From Bog-756 sp963699345 (GTDB lineage Bacteria; Actinomycetota; Acidimicrobiia; Acidimicrobiales; RAAP-2), in contig CAVOTL010000007.1 in the NCBI GenBank assembly GCA_963699345.1, positions 620,001-684,000 on the forward strand: a DNA stretch of 64,000 bases. The letters run 5' to 3'. Of this stretch, positions 26,993-35,268 are shown one piece after another. The notes beneath the pieces are model-generated. The model was given only the letters and a program-made list of their open reading frames with translations, was not told where the DNA came from and ran no database searches. A program made the position numbers and the translations under genes. Numbering within the stretch: position 1 is the stretch's first letter; each line of letters opens with the position of its first letter.

Positions 26993-28028
26993 GGACGCCT
27001 CCGATCCCGTGGTGGGCGAGCACCCGATCGAGGCTGGGTCCCACGCCGCCGAGCAGGTCGGTGGAGAGGAGGGCCCGGCGGAGGAAGACGTGGGCCAGGC
27101 ACTCCCAGGTGTTGCCGATGCCCCCGTGGACCTGGATGGCGGTCTCGCAGACGGTCCGCGCCGCCCGGGCGCAGTAGGCCTTGGCCACGGCCGCCGCCGC
27201 CAGCGCGTCGGGCGGGTCCAACGCGTCGACGGCCCAGGCGGCGTGGCGGGCCACGCTGCGTGATCCCTCGGTCAGCACGTGGGCATCGGCCAGGAGGTGC
27301 TGGACGGCCTGGAACGAACCGATGGGCCGGTCGAACTGGCGGCGGGCCGAGGCGTAGTCGACGGCCAGATCGACGGCGCCGCGCATCGTGCCGACGAGGT
27401 CGGCGCAGCCGAGCGCCAGTCCGAGCGCCGTCCACGAGGCCAATCCGTCGTCGGACAACGGACCGGAACCCGCCAGGACGGCGGGCGCCCTCGTGGTCCG
27501 TTCGACGTCGGCCCCGGGGCGGGTGAGGTCGGTTCCCGCTTCGACGGGACCCAACGCCACCGAGGCCACGCCGCGCCCGGGACCGTCGACCACGAGGACC
27601 AGGGCGGCGGTCGCCCCCCGGGCGTCGACGGCGACGGGGTGGGAGGGCGACGGCTCGGACGAATCGCCCACCACGGCCAACCCGTCCAGGCGGGCCGTGC
27701 AGGCGACCGTCTCGGCGGCCGAGGCGGCCGATGCCCCGGTCAGCCGGCGCAGTTCGCCAGCCAGTGTGGGCCCGACGAAGGCCGTGTCGGCGAGGCCACG
27801 GGCGAGCTCCTCGGCGACGATGGCGGCCTCGACCCCGGATGCCAGCGGCGCGACGCCATCCCCCGGGTCGCGCAGCTCGCGCCACCCGGACGCGGTGACG
27901 GCGGCGTCCAGCTTGGCCACCCGCTCGACGTCGTCGAGACCGCGGACCGTGACCGGCCCCAGGCGGTCCACGACCTGGGCCACCGAGCCGGCGAGCGCTT
28001 CCTGTTCGGGGGAGAGCCGGACGTCCAT
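26979..28028 (-). CDS. Acyl-CoA dehydrogenase, short subunit of pair 2
   Basis: 349 residues. N-terminal helices (LSPEQEALAGSVAQVVDRLG) are followed by a weak middle domain and a C-terminal helical domain, YASARRQFDRPIGSFQAVQH and IQVHGGIGNTWECLAHVFLR. It is shorter than a stand-alone dehydrogenase and lacks the SEPDAGSD-type substrate loop, as known for the second subunit of alpha2-beta2 FadE complexes. ATG 28028 overlaps the ligase stop by one base. Confidence 0.9.
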   Translation of the reverse strand: MDVRLSPEQEALAGSVAQVVDRLGPVTVRGLDDVERVAKLDAAVTASGWRELRDPGDGVAPLASGVEAAIVAEELARGLADTAFVGPTLAGELRRLTGASAASAAETVACTARLDGLAVVGDSSEPSPSHPVAVDARGATAALVLVVDGPGRGVASVALGPVEAGTDLTRPGADVERTTRAPAVLAGSGPLSDDGLASWTALGLALGCADLVGTMRGAVDLAVDYASARRQFDRPIGSFQAVQHLLADAHVLTEGSRSVARHAAWAVDALDPPDALAAAAVAKAYCARAARTVCETAIQVHGGIGNTWECLAHVFLRRALLSTDLLGGVGPSLDRVLAHHGIGGVRGLR

Positions 28029-29542
28029 CAGGCGGTGCCGTCCGAACCGAGCAGCACCGGTGTCCAGTCGTCGCGCAACGTGCGCCGGAGCACCTTGCCC
28101 GACGGGAGCCTCGGGATGGCATCGACGAAGACGACGTGGCGGACCTGCTTGTAGGTGGCGAGCGAACCCGCAACCAGCTCCTGGATCTCCCCGGCGGTGG
28201 CCGGCCGGTCCGGGTCCACCTGGACGACGGCCACGGGCACCTCGCCCGCCCGCTCGTCGGCGAGCCCGAACACGGCGCAGTCGAGCACCGACGGGTGGCT
28301 GCGCAGCACCTCCTCGAGCTCGGCCGGGGCCACCTGGAACCCGTTGACCTTGATCATCTCCTTGGAGCGGTCCGTGAGGTGCACCCACCCCCCGGGCTCC
28401 AGCCACCCGACGTCCCCGGTGCGGTACCAGCCGTCGGCGAAGGCGTCCGCCGACTCCTCCTCGGGGAGGTATCCGGCCATGACCGACGGGCTCGACACCT
28501 GGATCTCGCCGATGTCCCCGGACGCCAGCACCTCGCCGGTGACGAGGTCGGCCACCCGCAGCTCCACCCCGTCGGGCGGGAGCCCCGCCGAGTCGAGCCG
28601 CCACGAATCGGGATCGTGCACCGGGTTGCAGGCGATGACCGGTACTTCGCTGGCGCCGTAGGCCGGGAGCCAACGCACCCCGGTCCGCTCGGTCACGATC
28701 CGTGCCACGTGCTCGCTGACCGGGGTCGCCCCCCACATGATGTAGCGCAACGACGACAGGTCGTACCGCTCGAGATCGGGGTGGTTGGCCATGGCCAACG
28801 CGATCGGGGCCACCGCCATCTCGAGCGTCATCCGCTCGGACTCGATGCGACGGAGCACCTCGTCGAGGTCGAACCGCCGGTGCAGCCGCACGGTGGCCCC
28901 GGCCGACGCCGCGGTCAACAGGTTGAGCAGGCCGAGGATGTGGGAGGGGGGCGTGGCCACCTGGAACCGGTCGTCCGGGCCGAGCCCGAGGGTGGACACC
29001 CAGTGGGCGGTGGCGCACCCCATCGACCGGTGGGTGTGGCGGACCGCCTTGGGCAGGCCGGTCGTGCCCGAGCTGAACACCAGCACCGCCTCGTCGTCCT
29101 CGGAGGTGCCGGGATCGGGGAGGACGATCTCGCCAGCGGCCGGTCCGGGGGGCGACGGGGCGTCGAGATCGGTGACGAGGTCGGCGCCGAGCAGGCCGGC
29201 CAGGAGGCCGACGGCCGGTCCGTCGGCCACGGCGTGGACGGGAGCCGTCAACTCCAGCGCGTGGCGGACCTCGACCTCCTTCCAGGCCGGACTGAGGAGG
29301 ACGGCGGCCGCGCCGAGCCGGCTGATCCCGTTGATGGCGACCACGAACTCGGGCCGATTGGACGTCATCAGGGCCACGCGGTCGCCGGGCCCGACACCCC
29401 GGGCGGCGAGACCGCGCCCGAAGGCCGCGCCGGCCTCGTCCAACTGGCGGAAGCTCCACCGCCGGTCGTCCGCCAGCACGGCGTCGCGGTCGCCGTACCG
29501 CTGCGCGGCCCGGTGCAACGCGTCGTGCATCAGGGCGGGCAT
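28028..29542 (-). CDS. AMP-forming acyl-CoA synthetase
   Basis: 504 residues of the ANL superfamily. The P-loop reads LVFSSGTTGLPKAVRHTHRS; WLPAYGASEVPVIACNPV, WYRTGDVGWLEPGGWVHLTD and the catalytic C-terminal lysine in RLPSGKVLRRTLRD complete it. It makes the acyl-CoA used by the dehydrogenase pair that follows. ATG 29542 is chosen at MPALMHDALHRAAQRYG, the normal family start. A GAAG-ATT-CTTC dyad abuts the start codon. It heads a four-gene operon ending at 25080. Confidence 0.92.
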   Translation of the reverse strand: MPALMHDALHRAAQRYGDRDAVLADDRRWSFRQLDEAGAAFGRGLAARGVGPGDRVALMTSNRPEFVVAINGISRLGAAAVLLSPAWKEVEVRHALELTAPVHAVADGPAVGLLAGLLGADLVTDLDAPSPPGPAAGEIVLPDPGTSEDDEAVLVFSSGTTGLPKAVRHTHRSMGCATAHWVSTLGLGPDDRFQVATPPSHILGLLNLLTAASAGATVRLHRRFDLDEVLRRIESERMTLEMAVAPIALAMANHPDLERYDLSSLRYIMWGATPVSEHVARIVTERTGVRWLPAYGASEVPVIACNPVHDPDSWRLDSAGLPPDGVELRVADLVTGEVLASGDIGEIQVSSPSVMAGYLPEEESADAFADGWYRTGDVGWLEPGGWVHLTDRSKEMIKVNGFQVAPAELEEVLRSHPSVLDCAVFGLADERAGEVPVAVVQVDPDRPATAGEIQELVAGSLATYKQVRHVVFVDAIPRLPSGKVLRRTLRDDWTPVLLGSDGTA

Positions 29543-29543
29543 C

Positions 29544-29558
29544 GCGAAGATTCTTCTC
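29544..29558. promoter_or_regulatory. Dyad GCGAAG-ATT-CTTCTC adjoining the ligase start
   Basis: GAAG/CTTC arms with a 3-bp spacer begin two bases before the ligase ATG. The same sequence with two changes (GCGAAGATTCATGTC) occurs at 48163-48177 before the second P450 gene. The 63-bp gap is divergent, so the site could control both the ligase operon and the dehydrogenase starting at 29606. Confidence 0.4.
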
Positions 29559-29605
29559 TCTGAGGAGATCGACGTCAACATCAGCCGAATGTATCGTTCT
29601 CCCCC

Positions 29606-30787
29606 ATGACCCCGGCGCCGCCCCGTCCCCCCACCACGGTCCCCACCGATCCGGAGGTCCGCCAGGAGATCATCGGCACGGTCCGCCGCTTCGTGGCCAA
29701 CGAGGTCGTCCCGGTGGCGTCCGCCCTCGAGCACGAGGACGCCTTCCCGGCCGACATCGTCGACCAGATGCGCGACCTCGGCCTGTTCGGGGTCACGATT
29801 CCCGAGGCCTACGGCGGCCTGGGACTCGACCTCCTCACCTACATCGGCATCATCGAGGAGCTGGCCTACGGGTGGATGAGCCTGACCGGGGTCATCAACA
29901 CCCACACCATGGCGGCCACGCTGATCATGGCGCACGGCAGTGACGAGCAGAAGGAACGATGGCTGCCGGTGATGGCGGCCGGGGAGCGGCGCGGCGCCCT
30001 GTCCCTGTCGGAGCCCGACGCCGGGAGCGACACCCGCAACATCTCCTGCAAGGCGGTTCGCGACGGCGACGAGTACGTCGTCAACGGCACCAAGGCCTGG
30101 GTCACCAACGGCGAGCGGGCGGGCATCGTGGCACTGGCCGCCCGGACCGAGGAGGGCATCTCCGCCTTCGTCGTCGAAAAGGAGCCGGGGCCGAGCTCGG
30201 GGGGCATCTCGGTGAGCCGCCACGTGGGCAAGCTCGGGTACCGGGGCGTCGAGACGGTGGAGATGTCCTACGTCGACCACCGCGTCCCCGCCGCCAACCT
30301 CATCGGCGAGGCCGGCCGAGGCCTCCCCCAGATCCTCGGCGTCCTCGAGGTGGGGCGGATCAACATCGCCGCCCGGGCGGTCGGCGTCGCCCGGGCCGCC
30401 TTCGACGCCGCCCTCGCCTACGCCCGCCAGCGCGAGACGTTCGGCAAGCCCATCGCCGAGCACCAGGCCATCCAGCTCAAGCTGGCCGACATGGCCACCC
30501 GTCTCGAGGCGTCCCGTCTGCTGACCAGGAACGCCGCCGAGCGCAAGGCCGCCGGGCTCCGCTGCGACGTCGAGGCCGGCATGGCCAAGCTCTTCGCCAG
30601 CGAGACTGCCCTCGAGCTGGCCACCGAGTCCATGCGCATCCACGGGGGCATGGGCTACACGGTGGACCTGCCCGTCGAGCGCTACTACCGGGACGCACCG
30701 CTGATGGTGATCGGCGAAGGGACCAATGAGATCCAGCGCCTGGTCATCGCCCGGGGTCTGCTGGCCCGGGCCGCCGACACCGACTGA
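29606..30787 (+). CDS. Acyl-CoA dehydrogenase (homomeric type)
   Basis: 393 residues of the classical short/medium-chain type. The motifs are FGVTIPEAYGGLGLDLLTYI, ALSLSEPDAGSDTRNISCKA, GTKAWVTNGERAGIVALAAR, ARQRETFGKPIAEHQAIQLK, MRIHGGMGYTVDLPVERYYR and GTNEIQRLVIARGLL. All elements of a self-sufficient enzyme are present, unlike the paired FadE genes nearby. ATG 29606 follows a short divergent promoter region. It converges with a CoA-transferase, with a shared terminator-like hairpin between them. Confidence 0.94.
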   Translation: MTPAPPRPPTTVPTDPEVRQEIIGTVRRFVANEVVPVASALEHEDAFPADIVDQMRDLGLFGVTIPEAYGGLGLDLLTYIGIIEELAYGWMSLTGVINTHTMAATLIMAHGSDEQKERWLPVMAAGERRGALSLSEPDAGSDTRNISCKAVRDGDEYVVNGTKAWVTNGERAGIVALAARTEEGISAFVVEKEPGPSSGGISVSRHVGKLGYRGVETVEMSYVDHRVPAANLIGEAGRGLPQILGVLEVGRINIAARAVGVARAAFDAALAYARQRETFGKPIAEHQAIQLKLADMATRLEASRLLTRNAAERKAAGLRCDVEAGMAKLFASETALELATESMRIHGGMGYTVDLPVERYYRDAPLMVIGEGTNEIQRLVIARGLLARAADTD

Positions 30788-30800
30788 GCCCGGTCGCCGC

Positions 30801-30835
30801 GCCGCTCGGGCGTCAGCGCCCGGGAGGCGAGCGGC
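30801..30835. terminator. Hairpin between convergent genes, possible bidirectional terminator
   Basis: GCCGCTCG (30801-30808) pairs perfectly with CGAGCGGC (30828-30835), and an inner GGGCG/CGCCC pair extends the stem around a TCAG loop. It overlaps the CoA-transferase stop codon (30813). No U-tract is seen, as is common in high-GC actinobacteria. Confidence 0.5.
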
Positions 30836-32006
30836 GGGCGGCCAGCTCGGCGAGCACCTCGTCGGTGTCGGCCCCCAGCTCGGGTACGCCGGCGTCGTCC
30901 CGGCGGTCCACGCCGCCGAAGGTCACCGGTCCGTTGACCGACCGGATGGCGCCGCCCTCCACCTCGACGAATCCGTCGTTGGCCAGCAGTTGGGGGTCCT
31001 CCACCACCTCGGCGGGCGTCTGGGCGAGCGCCCACCACACCCCCTCCCGGTCGAAGCGCTCGGCCCACTCGGCCAGCGGTCGCCGGGCGATGATCTCGTC
31101 GAGTCGGGCGATGAACTCGGTGCGGTGCCGGCGGATGGCCGAGGCGCTGCAGAAGCGCTCGTCATCGAGCAGTTCGGGGTGGCCGAGGGCACGGGCCACC
31201 GCGCCGATGTGGCGGTCGGCCTCGAGCCCCGTGAAGAAGAACCAGCGCCCGTCGGCGGCCCGGTAGGGATTCATCAGCGGGGACTGGTTGTGGTGCCGGG
31301 ACTCGGCCGGCGACACCTTGCCGAGCAGCATCTGGAGGCCCAGGTCCCAGCCGAGGACATAGGCACCGGTGCGCAGCAACGAGACCTCGACCACGCGGCC
31401 GGCCCCCGTCTGGCGCTGCTCGAGGACCGCGGCGAGGATCCCCGAGAGGGCGGCCAGGCCGGTGATGTGGTCGCCGATGCCGCCCCGGGCGTTCAACGGG
31501 TTGCCGTGTTCGTCCGCCATCTGGCGCGACAGGCCGGACCGTGCCCAGAAGGCGCCGATGTCGTAGGTCGGACGGTTGCGGTCCTCCCCCCGGAGGCCGT
31601 ACCCGCTGATGCTGCAGTAGACGAGGTGGGGATGTCGGGCGACGGTGGACTCGGCCTCGAGGCCGAGCTTGTCCAGGGCGTCGGGCCGGAGGTTGGAGAC
31701 GAACACGTCGGCGGTGGCCAGGAGCTCCTCGAGGTGGGCGCGCCCCTCCGGCTCGCGCAGGTCGAGCACGACGCTGCGCTTGCCCCGGTTGTCGAGGGCG
31801 AAGGCCGGATTGGGCAGGTCCCCGCCGATCCCCAGGGAGCCGAACACGTTGCGCATCGGGTCCCCCGTCGGGGACTCCACCTTGATGACCTCCGCACCCC
31901 AGTCGGCCAACAGGGCGGCGGCCGACGGCGCCGCCACCCACACGCCGAGTTCGACGACCCGCAGACCCGAGAGGGCGGACAGCCCGTGCGGCCCGGGGCC
32001 GGTCAC
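30813..32006 (-). CDS. CaiB/BaiF-family (type III) CoA-transferase
   Basis: 397 residues: LSGLRVVELGVWVAAPSAAA, WGAEVIKVESPTGDPMRNVF, YCSISGYGLRGEDRNRPTYD, and the catalytic Asp in NARGGIGDHITGLAALSGIL, then GRVVEVSLLRTGAYVLGWDL. It transfers CoA to a carboxylic acid. GTG 32006 overlaps the stop of the upstream ligase (GTGA). Having a ligase and a transferase together suggests entry by ATP-dependent activation and later CoA recycling (inference). Confidence 0.92.
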   Translation of the reverse strand: MTGPGPHGLSALSGLRVVELGVWVAAPSAAALLADWGAEVIKVESPTGDPMRNVFGSLGIGGDLPNPAFALDNRGKRSVVLDLREPEGRAHLEELLATADVFVSNLRPDALDKLGLEAESTVARHPHLVYCSISGYGLRGEDRNRPTYDIGAFWARSGLSRQMADEHGNPLNARGGIGDHITGLAALSGILAAVLEQRQTGAGRVVEVSLLRTGAYVLGWDLGLQMLLGKVSPAESRHHNQSPLMNPYRAADGRWFFFTGLEADRHIGAVARALGHPELLDDERFCSASAIRRHRTEFIARLDEIIARRPLAEWAERFDREGVWWALAQTPAEVVEDPQLLANDGFVEVEGGAIRSVNGPVTFGGVDRRDDAGVPELGADTDEVLAELAARRSPPGR

Positions 32007-33601
32007 GCCGACGACCCGGCCGCATCGGGTCCCAACCGCCCGCGCAGCTCGTCCTTGACCACCTTGCCCGTGGCGTTGCGCGGCAGGTCCTCGACCACCA
32101 CCACCGTCCGGGGGACCTTGTAGTTGGCCATCTGGTCGCGGCTCCAGGCGATCACGTCTTCGCCGGCCAACGCGGTGCCGGGCCGCAGTACGACGAAGGC
32201 CGCGCCCACCTCCCCCAGTCGGGCGTCGGGCACCCCGACGACCGCGGCCTCACTGATGTCGGGATGGCGGAGCAGGGCGTTCTCGATCTCCGCAGGGTAG
32301 GCGTTGAAGCCCCCCACGATGAACATGTCCTTGGAGCGGCCGACGATGCGCAGACACCCGGCCGGGTCGATGATCCCGAGGTCACCGGTGCGCAACCAAC
32401 CGTCCGCCGTCCGGGCCCGGGCGGTGGCCTCGGGGTCGTCCAGGTAGTGGGACATGAGACTGCCCCCGCGCAGCAGGATCTCCCCCGCCTCCCCCGGCTC
32501 GACATCCCGGTCCGAACCGTCGACGATGCGCAGTTCGAAACCGGGCCGTGGGCGGCCGACGGTCGTGGCGATGGTCTCGACATCATCGCCGGGCGACGTG
32601 GCGGCCGCCGTCCCACCTTCGGTCAGTCCGTAGCCGGTGACCACCAACTCGAAGGGGAGTTCGGCATCGACCCGGCGGATCAGCTCGACCGGGATGTCGG
32701 CGGCACCGGTGACGGCGACCCGCAGCGTCGACAGGTCGTAGCGGTCCCGGTCGGGGTGGTCGAGCAGGCTCTGGTAGATCGTCGGGGCGCCGGGTAGCAC
32801 CGTCACCCCCTCCTCGGCCACCCGGGCCAGCACCCGGTCGACGTCGAACACGGCCTCGGGCAGCATCGTGGCCCCGGCCGTCACCGCCGCCAGGATGCCG
32901 GCCTTCAGCCCGAACATGTGGAAGTAGGGGTTGACCATCAGGTAGCGGTCGTCGGCGCTCAGGCCGGTCATGGCCACCCAGTCGGCGGCCACCCGCGTGG
33001 TGCCACCGTGGGTCTGGACGACCCCCTTGGGCACTCCGGTGGTTCCCGAGGTGAACAGGATGTCGCACGGGTCGGCCGGGGTCACCGCGGCCGACCGCCG
33101 GGCCACCTCGGCCCGACCGTCCGGGGTGGCCCGGGAGACGAACCCCTCCCACCCCACGGTCCCCCCGGGTGACGGCCCCCGGGCGACCACCACGGTCTCC
33201 AGGTCCGGGAACTCCGTCCCCGTGGCGCGCAGCATCGCCACGTAATCGGTACCGAGGAAGTCGGTGACGGTCACGAGGACGCGGGCCCGACTACGCGTGA
33301 GGATGTCGGCCGCCTCGGGTCCCTTGAACCGCGTATTGACCGGGACCAGGACCGCCCCGGCGCACGACAGGCCCAGGAAGGCCACGATCCACTCGGTGCA
33401 GTTGAAGGCCCACACGGCGACGCGGTCGCCCGGCTCGACCCCGGAGTCGACGAGGGCGGCGCCGAAGCCCTGGGCCCGGTCGACCAGCTCGGCGTACGTG
33501 AGCCGGATCCCGCCGTCGGCCACGGCGGTGCGGTCGGCGAAGCGCTCGGCGGCGGAGGCCACGATCTCCGGGACGGTGCCCGGCTCGGGGGCGACGGTCA
33601 C
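32003..33601 (-). CDS. FadD3-like AMP-forming acyl-CoA synthetase
   Basis: 532 residues: LTYAELVDRAQGFGAALVDS, P-loop LFTSGTTGVPKGVVQTHGGT, MVNPYFHMFGLKAGILAAVT, VTGYGLTEGGTAAATSPGDD, DGWLRTGDLGIIDPAGCLRI, FIVGGFNAYPAEIENALLRH and the lysine in RNATGKVVKDELR. The pattern resembles mycobacterial FadD3, which activates the steroid degradation product HIP; substrate identity here is inference. GTG 33601 has no strong ribosome site. The 394-bp region upstream is divergent with a P450 gene. Confidence 0.9.
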   Translation of the reverse strand: MTVAPEPGTVPEIVASAAERFADRTAVADGGIRLTYAELVDRAQGFGAALVDSGVEPGDRVAVWAFNCTEWIVAFLGLSCAGAVLVPVNTRFKGPEAADILTRSRARVLVTVTDFLGTDYVAMLRATGTEFPDLETVVVARGPSPGGTVGWEGFVSRATPDGRAEVARRSAAVTPADPCDILFTSGTTGVPKGVVQTHGGTTRVAADWVAMTGLSADDRYLMVNPYFHMFGLKAGILAAVTAGATMLPEAVFDVDRVLARVAEEGVTVLPGAPTIYQSLLDHPDRDRYDLSTLRVAVTGAADIPVELIRRVDAELPFELVVTGYGLTEGGTAAATSPGDDVETIATTVGRPRPGFELRIVDGSDRDVEPGEAGEILLRGGSLMSHYLDDPEATARARTADGWLRTGDLGIIDPAGCLRIVGRSKDMFIVGGFNAYPAEIENALLRHPDISEAAVVGVPDARLGEVGAAFVVLRPGTALAGEDVIAWSRDQMANYKVPRTVVVVEDLPRNATGKVVKDELRGRLGPDAAGSSA

Positions 33602-33703
33602 CGGGTGACGGAGGCGTCGACGACCCGCCGGCGACGCGGTGGCCCGACGAGAACGTCGGGAGCTGCGGGCGCTGGCGTCGTCAATGGGTCCCCCGGAGGT
33701 GCG

Positions 33704-33738
33704 AGAATGTACTTGCTTCGAAGGGAGAGTACTGTTCT
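33704..33738. promoter_or_regulatory. Promoter/operator region with interrupted dyad
   Basis: AGAATGTACT (33704-33713) faces AGTACTGTTCT (33728-33738) around a central perfect CTTCGAAG (33716-33723). GTACT/AGTAC arms pair exactly. The right half also fits the recurring element as AGAGT-ACT-GTTCT. TACTGT at 33730-33735 could act as a -10 box for rightward transcription. Confidence 0.5.
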
Positions 33739-33768
33739 GACCCGACCCCCGCCACCGGGGGCCGGGTC
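33739..33768 (+). promoter_or_regulatory. Strong hairpin at the predicted start of the P450 leader
   Basis: GACCCGACCCCC (33739-33750), loop GCCACC and GGGGGCCGGGTC (33757-33768) pair at 11 of 12 positions. If transcription begins just after TACTGT, this hairpin forms the 5' end of a leader about 255 nt long. It could stabilise the message or act as an attenuator. No ligand-binding riboswitch class is recognised. Confidence 0.45.
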
Positions 33769-33995
33769 CCTCCGTCGGTGGCTCCGGGAGAGACTGGCGA
33801 CCACCTCCGGCGTGTGAGAACCTTCTTCTTGGCCACGAGCAACGCTCGTCACGCCCCGGACGGGCGATCGGTCAGCAGCCAGGGGGTCGCGTGGCAGGAT
33901 CTCGTCGTTCGGCGGCGCGCGGATCCCACCGGGCGCCTCGCGGCGTTCCGCCACCAGCCACCACCACCGTCTCGACGTCGACAAAGGGGAGACCA

Positions 33996-35195
33996 GTGAC
34001 CACGACCGATTCCGACATCTACTACGACCCGTACGACTTCGAGATCGACACGGACCCCTATCCGATCTGGCGGCGCCTCCGGGAGGAACGCCCCCTCTAT
34101 TACAACGACCGCTACGACTTCTACGCCTTGAGCCGCTTCGACGACGTCGAACGCGGCCTCATCGAATGGAAGACCTACAGTTCGGCCAAGGGCACGCTGC
34201 TCGAGATCATCAAGAGCGGCATGGAGATCCCGGCCGGATCCATCATCTTCGAGGATCCCCCGGGTCACAACATGCACCGGAGCCTCCTCTCGCGGGTGTT
34301 CACCCCCCGCAAGATGAACGCCATCGAACCCAAGATCCGGGAGTTCTGCGCCCGATCCCTCGATCCGGTGGTGGGGACCGGCGGCTTCGACTTCATCGCC
34401 GACCTCGGGGCCCAGATGCCGATGCGGGTCATCGGCATGCTGCTCGGGATCCCCGAGCAGGACCAGCAGGCGCTGAAGGACGTGATCGACGACGGCCTCC
34501 GGCTGTCGGAGGGCACGATGCCCGACACCGCCGCCTACCAGATGTCGGGTCAGACCAGCAGCTTCGAGGAGTACATCGACTGGCGGGCCGACCACCCGTC
34601 GGACGACCTCATGACCGAGCTGCTCCAGGCCGAGTTCGAGGACGAGACGGGGACCACCCGCCGCCTCACCCGGGCCGAGACCCTGAACGTGGTGAACCTG
34701 CTCGCCGCCGCGGGCAACGAGACGACCACCCGCCTCATCGGCTGGACCGGCAAGGTCCTCGGCGAGCACCCCGACGAGCGCCGCAAGCTGGTGGAGGACC
34801 GCAGCCTCGTGCCCAACGCCATCGAGGAGCTGCTGCGGTTCGAGCCGCCCTCCCCCACCCAGGCCCGGTACGTGATGCACGACGTCGAGCACCACGGTCA
34901 GGTGGTCCCCGAGGGGAGCGTGGTGCTGCTGTTGAACGGCTCGGGCAACCGCGACGACGCCAAGTTCCCCGATGGCGACCGCTTCGACGTCACCCGCAAG
35001 ATCGACCACCATCTGGCCTTCGGCTACGGACTCCACTTCTGCCTCGGTGCCGCCCTGGCCCGCCTCGAGGGCCGGGTGGCCCTCGACGAGGTCCTGCAGC
35101 GCTTTCCGGACTGGGAGGTCGACCGCGACAACGCCGAGCAGGCCCGCACCTCCACCGTGCGGGGTTGGGAGCGCCTCCCGGTGGTGTTCCCCTGA
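33996..35195 (+). CDS. Cytochrome P450
   Basis: 399 residues of a soluble bacterial P450. The I-helix reads AAAGNETTTRLIGW (AGxET type), the K-helix EELLRFEPPSPTQ (ExxR) and the heme loop FGYGLHFCLGAALARLEG with Cys349 as ligand. The N-terminus DIYYDPYDFEIDTDPYPIWR has no membrane anchor. It needs a ferredoxin and reductase, not encoded beside it. It hydroxylates an unknown, probably hydrophobic acid or terpenoid/steroid. GTG 33996 follows AAAGGGGAG. It is a close paralogue of the P450 at 46955-48151. Confidence 0.95.
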   Translation: MTTTDSDIYYDPYDFEIDTDPYPIWRRLREERPLYYNDRYDFYALSRFDDVERGLIEWKTYSSAKGTLLEIIKSGMEIPAGSIIFEDPPGHNMHRSLLSRVFTPRKMNAIEPKIREFCARSLDPVVGTGGFDFIADLGAQMPMRVIGMLLGIPEQDQQALKDVIDDGLRLSEGTMPDTAAYQMSGQTSSFEEYIDWRADHPSDDLMTELLQAEFEDETGTTRRLTRAETLNVVNLLAAAGNETTTRLIGWTGKVLGEHPDERRKLVEDRSLVPNAIEELLRFEPPSPTQARYVMHDVEHHGQVVPEGSVVLLLNGSGNRDDAKFPDGDRFDVTRKIDHHLAFGYGLHFCLGAALARLEGRVALDEVLQRFPDWEVDRDNAEQARTSTVRGWERLPVVFP

Positions 35196-35268
35196 GCACC
35201 ACCGTCGGCGGGCGGTCCGCCGGGAGCAAGCGATCCGTGTCCGTGAACGGGGGAAGAAGGTCCACATC

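Larger units (their letters stand above)
33602..33995. other. 394-bp divergent intergenic region with dyad and hairpin leader
   Basis: No convincing gene is seen. It holds the AGAATGTACT/AGTACTGTTCT repeat at 33704-33738, a strong hairpin directly after it, and the P450 ribosome site AAAGGGGAG just before 33996. The remaining 220 bp before the P450 gene are plain GC-rich sequence that would form a long 5' leader. Confidence 0.6.

Noticed and set aside
33605..33999. Small plus-strand open frames before the P450
   Set aside because: Translations are Arg/Pro-rich, overlap the hairpin, have no ribosome site and match no family pattern.
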